Shown piece after piece: positions 17,294 through 25,921 of a stretch of 64,000 bases of DNA. Position 1 is the stretch's first letter, and each line of letters opens with the position of its first letter. Position numbers and translations under genes: made by a program. The notes below the pieces were generated by a model, which was not told the DNA's origin, searched no databases, and was given only the letters and a program-made list of their open reading frames with translations. Origin of the DNA: Nakamurella flava (lineage in GTDB: Bacteria > Actinomycetota > Actinomycetes > Mycobacteriales > Nakamurellaceae). The stretch is taken from contig NZ_SZZH01000001.1 of NCBI RefSeq assembly GCF_005298075.1, positions 62,001-126,000 on the forward strand. The letters run 5' to 3'.

Positions 17294-18616
17294 ATGGTCA
17301 TCACCCGCCCGAACACTGCCGCCTCCCGTCGCCGCCACTCCGGCCGCCTCCGCAACTGGGCCGCCTCCACCCTGCTGATCGGCGGGCTGGTCCTGGGTGG
17401 GTGTGCCGCCCAGGCCGACACCGCCACCAGCTCTGCGGCGAGCTCCAGCACCTCGGCGAGCTCGGCGTCGGCCACCTCCGACTCGGTGACGTCGTTGACG
17501 GCCGCGTTGAGCACCGCCGCCCAGTCGGCCGCGGCCGGCGCCGATGCGACGACGACGGATCAGACGATCACCGATACCGCCGCGGCCGCCGAGGCGTTCC
17601 TGGCCACCCTGACCGACGAGCAGCGCGCGGCCGTGCTGTACGACTACGACGACGAGACGAAAACGACGTCCTGGTCGAACTTCCCGGTGACGTTCGTGCA
17701 GCGGGCCGGACTGAACCTCACCGACCTGACCGAGGAGCAGCAGACCGCCGCACTGGTCGTCCTGCAGTCATTGCTCAGCGAGGACGCCTACGCGACCGTC
17801 GCCGGGATCATGGGCGGTGACGAGTACCTGCACGAGAACAGCTCCAGCACCGAAGAGTCGCTGGGGCAGTACTACATCGCGTTCTTCGGCGACCCGTCGG
17901 ACACCGGCGCCTGGGAGGTGCAGTTCGGCGGCCACCACCTCGGCATCAACGCCACCCTGGACGGCACCGCCGACGCCATCACCTTCGCGCCGACCCACCT
18001 GGGCGTGCAGCCGGCCGTCTACACCGCTGCCGACGGCACGCAGGTGCAACCGTTCGACGCGATCTACACCAGCGCGTTCGCGTTCTACGACAGCCTCACC
18101 GCCGAACAGCAGGCCACCCTCACTTCGGGCGAGGTGACCATGTGCGCGCCGGGGGACACCTGCGAGTTCACCACCGGTACCGGCCTGACCGGCGCCGACC
18201 TCACCGACGAGCAGAAGCAGCTGCTGCTCGACCTCATCGCCAACTGGGCCGGCATGGCCGACGACGAGACGAACGCGGCCGCCCTGGCCAAGATCGAGGC
18301 CACCCTGGACACCACGGTCGTCGCCTGGTCCGGCGCCACCACCTACGACATGAGCACCGGCGACGGCATCTCCTTCTCCATCTCCGGACCGAACGTCTAC
18401 ATCGCCTTCCAGGCCCAGCAGGGTTCCGCGGGAGCCGACGTCGACGGCGTCACCACCTCCGGCTGGGGTCATGTCCACACCATCTACCGCGACCCCACCA
18501 ACGACTACGCCGGCAGCGTCACCCAGCAGGCGGCGACGGGGATGGCCGGTGGGGGAGCGGGCGGGGGCACCCCGCCGGCCGGGGGCCCGGGCGCTGCCGG
18601 GACGACCGGAGCCTAA
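17294..18616 (+). CDS. DUF3500-family lipoprotein
   Basis: This 440-residue exported protein has a basic N-region, a hydrophobic stretch and a lipobox LVLGGC around residue 36, so it is probably an outer-face lipoprotein. A Ser/Ala/Thr-rich low-complexity linker of about 60 residues follows. The rest matches the DUF3500 family, with FLATLTDEQRAAVLYDYDDE, NFPVTFVQRAGL, YYIAFFGDPSDTGAWEVQFGGHHLGIN and GHVHTIYRDPTNDY. The conserved HH and HxH could bind metal, but no activity is established for the family to my knowledge. A Gly/Pro-rich tail of about 30 residues ends the protein. The start at 17294 is the first in-frame ATG before the signal peptide; the larger open frame upstream is a shadow of the rhodanese gene. 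Confidence 0.85.
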   Translation: MVITRPNTAASRRRHSGRLRNWAASTLLIGGLVLGGCAAQADTATSSAASSSTSASSASATSDSVTSLTAALSTAAQSAAAGADATTTDQTITDTAAAAEAFLATLTDEQRAAVLYDYDDETKTTSWSNFPVTFVQRAGLNLTDLTEEQQTAALVVLQSLLSEDAYATVAGIMGGDEYLHENSSSTEESLGQYYIAFFGDPSDTGAWEVQFGGHHLGINATLDGTADAITFAPTHLGVQPAVYTAADGTQVQPFDAIYTSAFAFYDSLTAEQQATLTSGEVTMCAPGDTCEFTTGTGLTGADLTDEQKQLLLDLIANWAGMADDETNAAALAKIEATLDTTVVAWSGATTYDMSTGDGISFSISGPNVYIAFQAQQGSAGADVDGVTTSGWGHVHTIYRDPTNDYAGSVTQQAATGMAGGGAGGGTPPAGGPGAAGTTGA

Positions 18617-18678
18617 GCGCGACGGGCCGGGATGGGGCAGGGTCGTCATCACCGCCCCACCCCACCCTCGGAGTCGTC

Positions 18679-19560
18679 ATGTCCGCACCCCTGGTCGCCA
18701 CCAGCTGGACCCACGCCGGATCGATCGACGCCGGTTCCCCCAGCCGATTCTCGCTGCGGGAGCGAGCCGAGGCGGTGGCCCGGGCCGGTTTCGTCGGCAT
18801 CGGTTTCACCATCGGGGATCTGGTCGCTGGCCGAGAAGTGTTCCCGTGGAGCGACCTTCGTCGGCTCTGCGACGACCTGGGGCTGGTGCACGTCGAGGTC
18901 GAGCAGCTGACGGACTGGTGGACCGACGGCGAGCGACGGGCCCGCTCCGACGCCGTCCGGCACCTGCTGCTCGACGCGTCGCAGGAACTGCGGGCGCGGC
19001 AGATCAAGCTCGCCGGAGACGTGCGCTTCGATCCCGACCAACCGGCCCCGCCGCCACCGGACCTCGATCACTGGGCCGGTGAACTGCACCGGGTGGCCGC
19101 GCAGGCCGCCGACGTCGGGACCCGGGTGGCCCTGGAGGTGCTGCCGATGTCCAACCTGCCCGACTTCGTCGAGACGGCCCGGTTGGTGACCGCGGCCGAC
19201 CACCCGGCGGCCGGGCTGACCGTCGACACCTGGCACCTCGAGCGGGGGCCATCGACCTTGGCCGATCTGGCCACCATCCCCGGTGAGCTGGTGTTCTGTG
19301 TCGAATTGGACGACGCCGGCCCGCCGCAGGGCGATCCGTACCAGGACACGATGCACCACCGCCGATACTGCGGGCAGGGCGACTTCGACGTGGTCGGCTT
19401 CGTCCGGGTCGTCGCGGATCTGGGTTTCCCGGGCCCCTGGGGCGTCGAGATCATCGCCGATGAGCACGCCGCGCGGGAGCTGGACGCCGGGTTGGCCGAC
19501 GTGGTGGACACGACCACCGCGGTGCTGCAGACCGCCGGCTTCTCCAGCCGGCCGGTCTGA
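18679..19560 (+). CDS. Sugar phosphate isomerase/epimerase-like TIM-barrel protein
   Basis: This 293-residue protein of the AP-endonuclease-2/xylose-isomerase-like TIM-barrel superfamily contains metal-site strands recognisable as RVALEVLPMSNLPDF, GLTVDTWHLERG (Asp and His), LVFCVELDDAG and GPWGVEIIADE. Members isomerise or epimerise sugars, hydroxypyruvate or inositol derivatives; no substrate can be assigned from sequence. ATG at 18679 is the family-like start (MSAPLVATSWTHAG). The frame continues upstream but there it shadows the DUF3500 gene. It lies 62 nt after that gene and 54 nt before acuC, all reading rightward, so read-through is possible. Confidence 0.82.
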   Translation: MSAPLVATSWTHAGSIDAGSPSRFSLRERAEAVARAGFVGIGFTIGDLVAGREVFPWSDLRRLCDDLGLVHVEVEQLTDWWTDGERRARSDAVRHLLLDASQELRARQIKLAGDVRFDPDQPAPPPPDLDHWAGELHRVAAQAADVGTRVALEVLPMSNLPDFVETARLVTAADHPAAGLTVDTWHLERGPSTLADLATIPGELVFCVELDDAGPPQGDPYQDTMHHRRYCGQGDFDVVGFVRVVADLGFPGPWGVEIIADEHAARELDAGLADVVDTTTAVLQTAGFSSRPV

Positions 19561-19614
19561 CGGGTCGCCGACCGGCCCGGGCGGCGTCGCAAGCTCGCCG
19601 ACTAAGGTCGAGAC

Positions 19615-20829
19615 ATGACGGCGCCGGTGCTCGTGTGGGACGACCGCATGCTCGAGTACGACCTCGGGGGCCGCCATCCGCTGCACCCGATCCGCTGGCA
19701 GCTGACCCGTCGGCTGGCCGAGCCACTCGGCGTCCTGGACGGCTACCGGACCATCACCGCCGAACCGGCGACCACCGAGGAGTTGCAGCGCTGCCACACG
19801 GCGGACTACATCTCCACCGTGCGGGCCGCCTCCGAGTTCGCCCGGGGCCCCGAGGATCCGCGCTACGGGCACGGTCTCGGCGGGCCGGACAACCCCATCT
19901 TCCCGGCCATGCACGACTCGGCGGCCCGGATCGCCGCCGGCTCGATGGCCGCGGCCCGGGCCATCGCCCGCGGTGAGACCGACCGGGCCGTCAACATCTT
20001 CGGCGGCCTGCACCACGCGCACGCCGACCACGCCTCCGGCTTCTGCGTCTACAACGATGCCGCCCTGGCCATCACCGCCCTGCTCGACGAGGGGGTCGAG
20101 CGGGTCGCCTACGTCGACGTCGACGTCCACCACGGCGACGGGGTGCAGTCCCTCTTCGAGGACGACCCGCGGGTGCTCACGGTGTCGATCCACGAGTCCC
20201 CGATGACGCTCTTTCCCGGCACCGGATGGGCCACCGAGACCGGCCGTGGCCCCGGTCACGGCACGGCGGTCAACATCCCCGTCCCCGCCGGCACCGACGA
20301 TGCCGCCTGGCTGCGGGCGTTCCATGCGGTCGTCCCCGGCGCCGTCCGTGCGTTCCGGCCGCAGGTGCTGGTCACCCAGCACGGCGCCGACGCCCACCGC
20401 GACGACCCGCTCGCCGACCTGCAGTTGACGGTCGACGGTCAGCGCACCGCCTATCTCGCCCTGCGGGACCTGGCCGAGGAGCTGACCGGGGGCCGCTGGC
20501 TGGCCCTGGGCGGCGGGGGTTACGAGGTGATCCGGGTCGTCCCGCGGGCCTGGACGCACCTGCTCGCCGTCGTGGCGGGCCGAGAGCTGGACCCGGCCAC
20601 CGACATTCCCGCCGCCTGGAGCGATCTCGCCGTCGACCTGACCGACCGGCGCCTGCCGACGACGATGTCGGACCTCGACGGCGGAACGGGCGCCGTGGAC
20701 GGGCGGGGCCGGGTCGGCTACCACCCCTGGCAGGGCGCGGCGGAACAGCCCGTCGACCGGGCCATCCGCGACGTCCGGGCCGCCGCCTTCCCCCTGCTCG
20801 GCCTCGACCCATTGGATCCCCGTGACTGA
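19615..20829 (+). CDS. acuC: AcuC-type histone-deacetylase-family protein
   Basis: This zinc-dependent lysine deacetylase of the HDAC/AcuC superfamily has 404 residues. The active site is visible: a His pair in FGGLHHAHADHASGFCVYND, zinc ligands in YVDVDVHHGDGVQ, the third ligand in VTQHGADAHRDDPL, and the Gly-rich loop LALGGGGYE. In Bacillus, AcuC deacetylates acetyl-CoA synthetase and forms an operon with an acetyltransferase. Here the stop overlaps the start of a Pat-type acetyltransferase by 8 bp, the same pairing. TAAGGT (19603-19608) ends 6 nt before the ATG, so the gene probably has its own leaderless promoter, although no clear -35 is seen. The last 70 residues, after the catalytic core, are longer than in many homologues. 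Confidence 0.92.
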   Translation: MTAPVLVWDDRMLEYDLGGRHPLHPIRWQLTRRLAEPLGVLDGYRTITAEPATTEELQRCHTADYISTVRAASEFARGPEDPRYGHGLGGPDNPIFPAMHDSAARIAAGSMAAARAIARGETDRAVNIFGGLHHAHADHASGFCVYNDAALAITALLDEGVERVAYVDVDVHHGDGVQSLFEDDPRVLTVSIHESPMTLFPGTGWATETGRGPGHGTAVNIPVPAGTDDAAWLRAFHAVVPGAVRAFRPQVLVTQHGADAHRDDPLADLQLTVDGQRTAYLALRDLAEELTGGRWLALGGGGYEVIRVVPRAWTHLLAVVAGRELDPATDIPAAWSDLAVDLTDRRLPTTMSDLDGGTGAVDGRGRVGYHPWQGAAEQPVDRAIRDVRAAAFPLLGLDPLDPRD

Positions 20830-23536
20830 TCAGCCCGAGTCAGTACCCACCGCCGACGACGACGCGTCGTCGGCTCCGGCCTATCCCGAACGGTGGGAGG
20901 CCGACGTCCTGCTGGCCGACGGGGCGGTCGTACACCTGCGGCCCTCCGGTCCGGCGGACACCCCCGCGATCCGCGCGATGCACTCCCGGCTGTCACCGAG
21001 ATCGCTATATCTACGGTACTTCTCGGTGGTCACCGAACCCACCGAGGCGCAGCTGCGGGTCTTCACCGACGTCGACCACGTCGACCGGGTGGGTCTGGTC
21101 GCGTTATCCGGGGACGACGTCATCGCCGCCGGCACGTACTACCGCAACGGTCCGGCCGACACCGAGGCCGGGGAGACGGCCGAGGTCGCCTTCCTGGTCG
21201 AGGACGGGCAGCAGCGCCGGGGGCTGGCCTCGATCCTGCTCGAACACCTGGCCGCGGCGGCCCAGGAGCGCGGCATCCGCCGTTTCACCGCCGAGGTGCT
21301 GGCCGACAACACCTCGATGCTGCGGGTCTTCGCCGACGCCGGCTACACCGTCAGCCGCGAATACGACTCCGGGATCGTCGACCTCGGTTTCGACATCGCC
21401 CCGACCGACGCGTCCCGCGCGGTGCAGTTCGCCCGGGAGCACCGCGCGGAGGCCCGGTCCATCGCCCGCCTCCTCGCCCCCCGGTCGATCGCCGTGATCG
21501 GCGCCTCGACCGACCCGCGCAAACTCGGCCACGCCGCCCTGGTGAACCTGCTGCGGGCCGACTTCGCCGGCCCGGTCTACCCGGTCAACCCGGACACCGT
21601 CTCGGTGCAGGGAGTGCGGGCCTACCCGTCCGTCCTCGACATCCCCGACGAGGTCGACGTGGCCGTGCTGGCCGTCCCGGCGGCGGGGGTCGCGGACGTC
21701 GTCGAGGGATGCCGGGCCAAGGGGGTCCGGGGACTGGTGGTCATGACGGCCGGGTTCGCCGACGCCAGCCAGGCCGGGGCCGACGCGCAGCGCGAGATGG
21801 TGGCCGTGGCCCGGGCCAACGGCATGCGCCTACTCGGCCCCAACTGTCTCGGCATGATCAACACCGATCCGGCCGTCCGGATGAACGCCACCCTGGCCCC
21901 CAGTCCGCCGGCCCCGGGGCGCATCGGCTTCTTCTGCCAGTCCGGGGCGCTCGGGATCGCGATCCTGGCCGACGTGGCCAGCCGCGGGCTGGGCCTGTCG
22001 TCGTTCGTCTCGGCCGGCAACCGGGCCGACGTGTCCGGCAACGACCTGCTCCAGTACTGGGTGGGCGACGAGCGCACCGACGTCGTCCTGCTCTACCTGG
22101 AGTCGTTCGGCAACCCGCGCAAGTTCGCCCGCTTGGCCCGCACCCTGGCCCGCAGCAAGCCCGTCATCGCGGTGAAGTCCGGTCGGCACGCCCTGGTCAC
22201 CCCCGGGCTCGCGGCCAACTCGGCGCACCTGCCGGAGTCGACGGTGGCGACGCTGTTCGAGCAGTCCGGGGTCATCCGCACCCCCGGACTCACCACGGCC
22301 TTCGATGTCGCCCAGCTGCTCGTGGCCCAACCGGTCCCGCGCGGGGACCGGGTGGCCATCGTCGGGAACTCCAGCGCTCTCGGGGTTCTCGCGCTGGACT
22401 TCTGTCTGGACGCCGGCCTCCGGGTCACCGAGGACGGACCGATCGACCTCGGTGTCGACGTCCCGCCGGCCGTGCTGGCCGAGACCGTGCGGGCCACCGT
22501 GCAGCGGCCGGACGTCGACGCCCTCGTCGTCGCCTGGGTGCCGCCAGTCGCCGCCCCCGGGACCGACCACGCCGACGCCCTCCGGCAGGCCGCCCAGTCC
22601 TCCGAGGTCCCGGTCGTGTCGGTCTTCTTCGCCGTCGACGGCCTCCCCGCCCATCTCACGGTGCGGGACGCCGAGGGGCGGGTCGAACGCGGCTCGGTGC
22701 CCTCGTACCGGACGTTGGAGCGGGCCGTCCAGGCCTTGGCGCATGCCGTCCGCTACGGGGCCTGGCTGCGGCGTCCGGTCGGCGACGTGCCGGACCTGCC
22801 GGGCATCGACCGGGCCCGGGCCCGGTCGCGGATGGCGGTGTTCCGGGGCGACAACCCCGGGGAGAGGCCGCTGACCGACGCCGAACTGACCGAACTGCTG
22901 GAGTGCTACGGCATCCCGATGGTGCCGTACCGGGCCATCGCGTCCGCCGACCAGGCGGTGGCGGCCGCCGCCGACATCGGCTATCCGGTGGTGCTCAAGG
23001 CCTTCGACCAGTCGCTGCGGCACCGGGTCGACCGGTCGGGGGTGCGCCTCGGCCTGGTCGACGAGGCCGCCGTGCGGGCCGCCTACGAGGACCTGTCGGC
23101 CGTCGCGGGCCCCTGGCTGTACGTGCAGGCGATGGCCGCGGACGGACGGGCCGACCTGTCGACCACCTTCACCATCAGCACCGACCCGTCCTTCGGTGCG
23201 CTGGTGTCCTTCGGGATCGCCGGGGTGTCGACCGACCTGCTGGGGGACACCGCCTACCGCGCCGTGCCGCTCACCGACACCGATGCGGCCGATCTCATCG
23301 CCGCCCCCCGGGCCGCTCCGCTGCTCCGCGGGTACCGCGGCGCGCAACCCGTGGACACCGCGGGGCTGGTGGACATCGCCCTACGACTGTCGGCGCTGGC
23401 CGACGACCAGCCCGAGGTGCGCCGTCTGGAGCTGCTGCCGGTGCTGGTCGGACCGCGGGGGGTGGCGGTCGGCAGCGCGACCGCGGTCATCGGACCGCCG
23501 CCGGAACGATCGGACGCCCGCCGCCGGCTGCGTTAG
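20822..23536 (+). CDS. Pat-type protein lysine acetyltransferase (GNAT plus acyl-CoA-synthetase-like domains)
   Basis: This 904-residue fusion starts with a GNAT domain (about residues 20-190; acetyl-CoA loop QQRRGLASILLEHL near 128-140). An NDP-forming acyl-CoA-synthetase-like part follows: a CoA-binding Rossmann domain from about 217 (RSIAVIGASTDPRKLGHAAL), ligase-like domains, and an ATP-grasp-like domain from about 683. Proteins of this build (Salmonella Pat, Streptomyces PatA) acetylate and inactivate acetyl-CoA synthetase; the N-terminal GNAT order is that of the Streptomyces type. The SHTG phospho-histidine motif of true ADP-forming synthetases is not seen; the region reads NSAHLPES, suggesting a regulatory rather than catalytic ligase half. 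GTG at 20822 overlaps acuC by 8 bp, so acetylase and deacetylase are translationally coupled. Confidence 0.88.
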   Translation: MTDQPESVPTADDDASSAPAYPERWEADVLLADGAVVHLRPSGPADTPAIRAMHSRLSPRSLYLRYFSVVTEPTEAQLRVFTDVDHVDRVGLVALSGDDVIAAGTYYRNGPADTEAGETAEVAFLVEDGQQRRGLASILLEHLAAAAQERGIRRFTAEVLADNTSMLRVFADAGYTVSREYDSGIVDLGFDIAPTDASRAVQFAREHRAEARSIARLLAPRSIAVIGASTDPRKLGHAALVNLLRADFAGPVYPVNPDTVSVQGVRAYPSVLDIPDEVDVAVLAVPAAGVADVVEGCRAKGVRGLVVMTAGFADASQAGADAQREMVAVARANGMRLLGPNCLGMINTDPAVRMNATLAPSPPAPGRIGFFCQSGALGIAILADVASRGLGLSSFVSAGNRADVSGNDLLQYWVGDERTDVVLLYLESFGNPRKFARLARTLARSKPVIAVKSGRHALVTPGLAANSAHLPESTVATLFEQSGVIRTPGLTTAFDVAQLLVAQPVPRGDRVAIVGNSSALGVLALDFCLDAGLRVTEDGPIDLGVDVPPAVLAETVRATVQRPDVDALVVAWVPPVAAPGTDHADALRQAAQSSEVPVVSVFFAVDGLPAHLTVRDAEGRVERGSVPSYRTLERAVQALAHAVRYGAWLRRPVGDVPDLPGIDRARARSRMAVFRGDNPGERPLTDAELTELLECYGIPMVPYRAIASADQAVAAAADIGYPVVLKAFDQSLRHRVDRSGVRLGLVDEAAVRAAYEDLSAVAGPWLYVQAMAADGRADLSTTFTISTDPSFGALVSFGIAGVSTDLLGDTAYRAVPLTDTDAADLIAAPRAAPLLRGYRGAQPVDTAGLVDIALRLSALADDQPEVRRLELLPVLVGPRGVAVGSATAVIGPPPERSDARRRLR

Positions 23537-24567
23537 ACCGTTGCCGGCGACGCCAGCTTGTCGGCGTGCGTCGTCATCCACCGCAGGTCGCGCCGGTAGG
23601 CGGCGACGTGGGCGTGCAGGTCGGGGTGGCCGGCGTCGGCCCGACCGAGGGTGAACGCGGCCAGTTCCTGGATCCGGTCGACGGCGGTGGCGACGACGGC
23701 GGCCGGGTGTACTCCGTGCCCGTACACGTCGGTGAGCAGTCGCAGTCGGCGCGCCCGCTCCGGCACCGAGTCGGACGGGTCGCCGTCGGGGACGAGGTCG
23801 GTCAGTGGCACCCACCGGTAGGCGAGGTAGGCGACGTCCCAGATCCGCGGGCCCGGCGAGGCCGTGTCCCAGTCGATCACCCCGGTCACCCGTCGATCGG
23901 TGAAAACCGTGTTGTACGGGGCGAAGTCGTTGTGGCAGATCACCTCGGCCGGCTGGTGGGTGGGCAGCCGCCAGATCGCGTCGTCGACGGCGAACGACGC
24001 GCTCGCCCGGTGCAGCTGGCCCAGCCGGGTGGCAACGGCGACGAGGATCTCGTCGGACCAGATCCACGACGGCAGCGGATAGCTCGGCACCGTGCCCGGC
24101 AGGAAGGACGTCACGTCCCGTCCGTGTTCGTCGACCCCGAGGGGAGCGGGAACCCAGTCCAGCCCCGCGTTCCGCAGATGCCGCAGGAGGCGTTGCACCG
24201 TCGGCGACCAGGGGCCGGACGGTCGGAGCACGGTCGCCCCCACCCGAGCGGCGCCGCCCATGTTCCCGCCGGCCAGCGGGATCTCGACCGGGTCCGGTTC
24301 CGGGCCCAGCGGCGACCAGCCGCGCAGGAAGTCGAGCACCTGCTCGGCCGGCATCTCGCACGGCTTCAGGACGGCCCCCGTCGTCAGGTGCAGCACGTTG
24401 GTGCTCACCCACCCGGTGCCACCGAGTTCCTCGGCCGCGATCGCGACTGTCCGGCCGCCGACCTGGTCCGTGCGTCGTAAGCCCCACCGCCGGCCCCGGT
24501 AGCGCACCTCCGACCAGCCGGCCGGGACCCGGCGGACCAGGGCATCCAGGTCAAGATCATCGGTCAT
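23533..24567 (-). CDS. Aminoglycoside-phosphotransferase-like (APH) family protein
   Basis: This 344-residue kinase-fold protein has the APH/choline-kinase motifs. The catalytic HNDFAPYNTVF (His212, Asp214, Asn219) is followed by GVIDWDTASPGPRIWDVAYLAY, which supplies the metal-binding Asp. The N-terminal lobe is short and atypical, with no clear Gly-rich loop. Family members phosphorylate aminoglycosides, macrolides, homoserine, choline or other small hydroxyl compounds, so resistance should not be assumed. The frame is open upstream into the next gene, but ATG at 24567 overlaps the ogt stop by 4 bp and gives a sensible N-terminus. Its stop overlaps the convergent acetyltransferase stop by 4 bp. 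It forms the last gene of an ECF sigma - ogt - APH overlapping trio. Confidence 0.82.
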   Translation of the reverse strand: MTDDLDLDALVRRVPAGWSEVRYRGRRWGLRRTDQVGGRTVAIAAEELGGTGWVSTNVLHLTTGAVLKPCEMPAEQVLDFLRGWSPLGPEPDPVEIPLAGGNMGGAARVGATVLRPSGPWSPTVQRLLRHLRNAGLDWVPAPLGVDEHGRDVTSFLPGTVPSYPLPSWIWSDEILVAVATRLGQLHRASASFAVDDAIWRLPTHQPAEVICHNDFAPYNTVFTDRRVTGVIDWDTASPGPRIWDVAYLAYRWVPLTDLVPDGDPSDSVPERARRLRLLTDVYGHGVHPAAVVATAVDRIQELAAFTLGRADAGHPDLHAHVAAYRRDLRWMTTHADKLASPATV

Positions 24568-25202
24568 CGCGGTTCCTCCGCGGTGGCGGTCCGTTCGAGG
24601 TCGAGCAGGTACCGCTTGGTGTCGGGGCCGCCCAGGTAGCCGCCCAGGCTGCCGTCGGCGCGGAGCACCCGATGGCAGGGCACGACGATGGGGAGCGGGT
24701 TGGTCGCGCAGGCCGTCCCGACCGCGCGGACCGCCTTCGGGTTGCCGGCCCGCGCGGCCAGCTCGGCGTAGCTGACCGTCCGTCCGTACTCGACCCCCGG
24801 CAGCAGGCCCTGGACGGCGGCCCGGAAACCGGCCGACAACCGCCGGTCCAACCGCACGTCGAACGATCGCCGTCGTCCGGTGAAGTACTCGTCCAGTTGG
24901 CGGGCGACCGGGTCGGTCCGGGCCGGTGTGGCCAGGATGCGGGCGCTGACCCGATCGGCGAGGCGCTGCAGCACGGTGTCGAACCCCTCCCCGGCGAACG
25001 CGACCCGCAGCACCCCGTGTTCGGTCGCGGCCAGCAGCAGCGGCCCGATCGGCGAGTCGATGGTGCGGTAGGCGATGTCCAGAAGCCCGTCGGCCTCGGC
25101 GCGGTCGGCCAGGCGGGCCTGCAGGGCGGCGAGTTCCGCGTCCGACACTCCGAACGCGCTCGCGGGGGTGGTCGGGTCGGCGGGCGGTGGGGCGGCGGTC
25201 AT
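24564..25202 (-). CDS. ogt: Methylated-DNA--protein-cysteine methyltransferase
   Basis: This suicide repair protein transfers the methyl group of O6-methylguanine in DNA to its own Cys. The 212-residue sequence contains the active-site IVVPCHRVLRADGSLGGY motif with acceptor Cys176. The DNA-binding segment is EYGRTVSYAELAARAGNPKAVRAVG, with the arginine-finger region following. The N-terminal 40 residues before the Ogt domain are extra (Pro/Ala-rich, then a helix). It overlaps the ECF sigma gene upstream and the APH gene downstream by 4 bp each, so all three are translationally coupled. Similar sigma/ogt pairs occur in other actinobacteria. Whether the sigma factor senses alkylation is not known from sequence. 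Confidence 0.95.
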   Translation of the reverse strand: MTAAPPPADPTTPASAFGVSDAELAALQARLADRAEADGLLDIAYRTIDSPIGPLLLAATEHGVLRVAFAGEGFDTVLQRLADRVSARILATPARTDPVARQLDEYFTGRRRSFDVRLDRRLSAGFRAAVQGLLPGVEYGRTVSYAELAARAGNPKAVRAVGTACATNPLPIVVPCHRVLRADGSLGGYLGGPDTKRYLLDLERTATAEEPR

Positions 25203-25753
25203 GGGTGGGCTCCTGTGCGTCGGGACGACGGGGATTGCGCCGCGCCCGGGTCGTCCGAAGTGGGGTGGACGGCCAGAACGCGACGGAGGGTCGCCAGGCC
25301 ATCGGCGGCCGCACGGCGGACGGCGGCCGGGGTGCTGCCGGTCAGCTCGGCCGTCTCGGTGTGCGGCAGCCCGCCGAACCAGTGATAGGCCACCGCCAGG
25401 CGCTGCCGCTCAGGGAGATCGGCCACCGCGGCCCACACCTCGTCCGTCGCGTCAGCGGCCGGGTCGACCGCGGGACGCGCTTCGGAGGGCGCCGGCTCGG
25501 CGGTGGGGACGGCCCGTCGCTCCCGACCCCGGATGACGTCGATGGCCTTGCGGTGCGCGATCCGCACCAGCCACGCCTCGACGTTGTCGACCGGAGCGGG
25601 CCAGACCCGCAGAGCCGACAGGAACGTCTCGGACCAGGCGTCATCGGCGTCCGGCCCCGGTCCCAGCACGGCGCGGCAGACCCGCAGCACGGTGGCGCCG
25701 TGCCGGCGGACGATCTCGTCGAACGGGGGTGCGCCCCGGGGGGTGGGTGTCAT
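25199..25753 (-). CDS. ECF-type RNA polymerase sigma factor
   Basis: This is a 184-residue sigma-70 family factor with only regions 2 and 4. Region 2 (about residues 12-85) includes DADDAWSETFLSALRVWP and WLVRIAHRKAIDVIRGRERR. Region 4 (about 120-170) includes LPERQRLAVAYHWFGGLPHTETAELTGSTPAAVRRAAADGL. The linker is acidic/Pro-rich. No anti-sigma gene is adjacent; instead the stop overlaps ogt by 4 bp. The frame is open to 25843, but ATG at 25753 (MTPTPRGAPPFDE) fits ECF N-termini and the extra upstream part is Arg/Ala-rich. No ribosome binding site is evident. A transcription factor for the ogt operon or for a DNA-damage response is an inference from coupling only. Confidence 0.85.
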   Translation of the reverse strand: MTPTPRGAPPFDEIVRRHGATVLRVCRAVLGPGPDADDAWSETFLSALRVWPAPVDNVEAWLVRIAHRKAIDVIRGRERRAVPTAEPAPSEARPAVDPAADATDEVWAAVADLPERQRLAVAYHWFGGLPHTETAELTGSTPAAVRRAAADGLATLRRVLAVHPTSDDPGAAQSPSSRRTGAHP

Positions 25754-25844
25754 CGAGGGGTAGACGCGGGCGAACCCGCCGGTGTGAGGGGTAGCCGGTC
25801 GCGCACCTGCCGCCCTCGCCGTCCGGACCACCCGGAACAGCAAA

Positions 25845-25876
25845 GGACCGGACCCGTCGATCGACAGGCCCGGTCC
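25845..25876 (-). terminator. Hairpin downstream of sigB
   Basis: GGACCGG (25845-25851) and CCGGTCC (25870-25876) enclose a self-complementary GTCGATCGAC core, so a long interrupted stem can form. It lies 45 nt past the sigB stop and upstream of the ECF gene, a sensible place to end sigB transcription. Confidence 0.6.
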
Positions 25877-25921
25877 CCCCGGGGCGCGGCCATGGGCCGC
25901 ATCAGATCATGCGTGCAGCCG

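Noticed and set aside
20893-24480. A 1195-codon open frame on the plus strand, out of frame with the acetyltransferase
   Set aside because: Its translation is dominated by Arg, Gly, Pro and Ala, as expected of a shifted frame in very GC-rich DNA. The overlapped frame has clear GNAT, CoA-binding and ATP-grasp motifs.
23533-24567. Aminoglycoside resistance gene
   Set aside because: Only the general APH/choline-kinase fold is seen; nothing indicates aminoglycosides as substrate.
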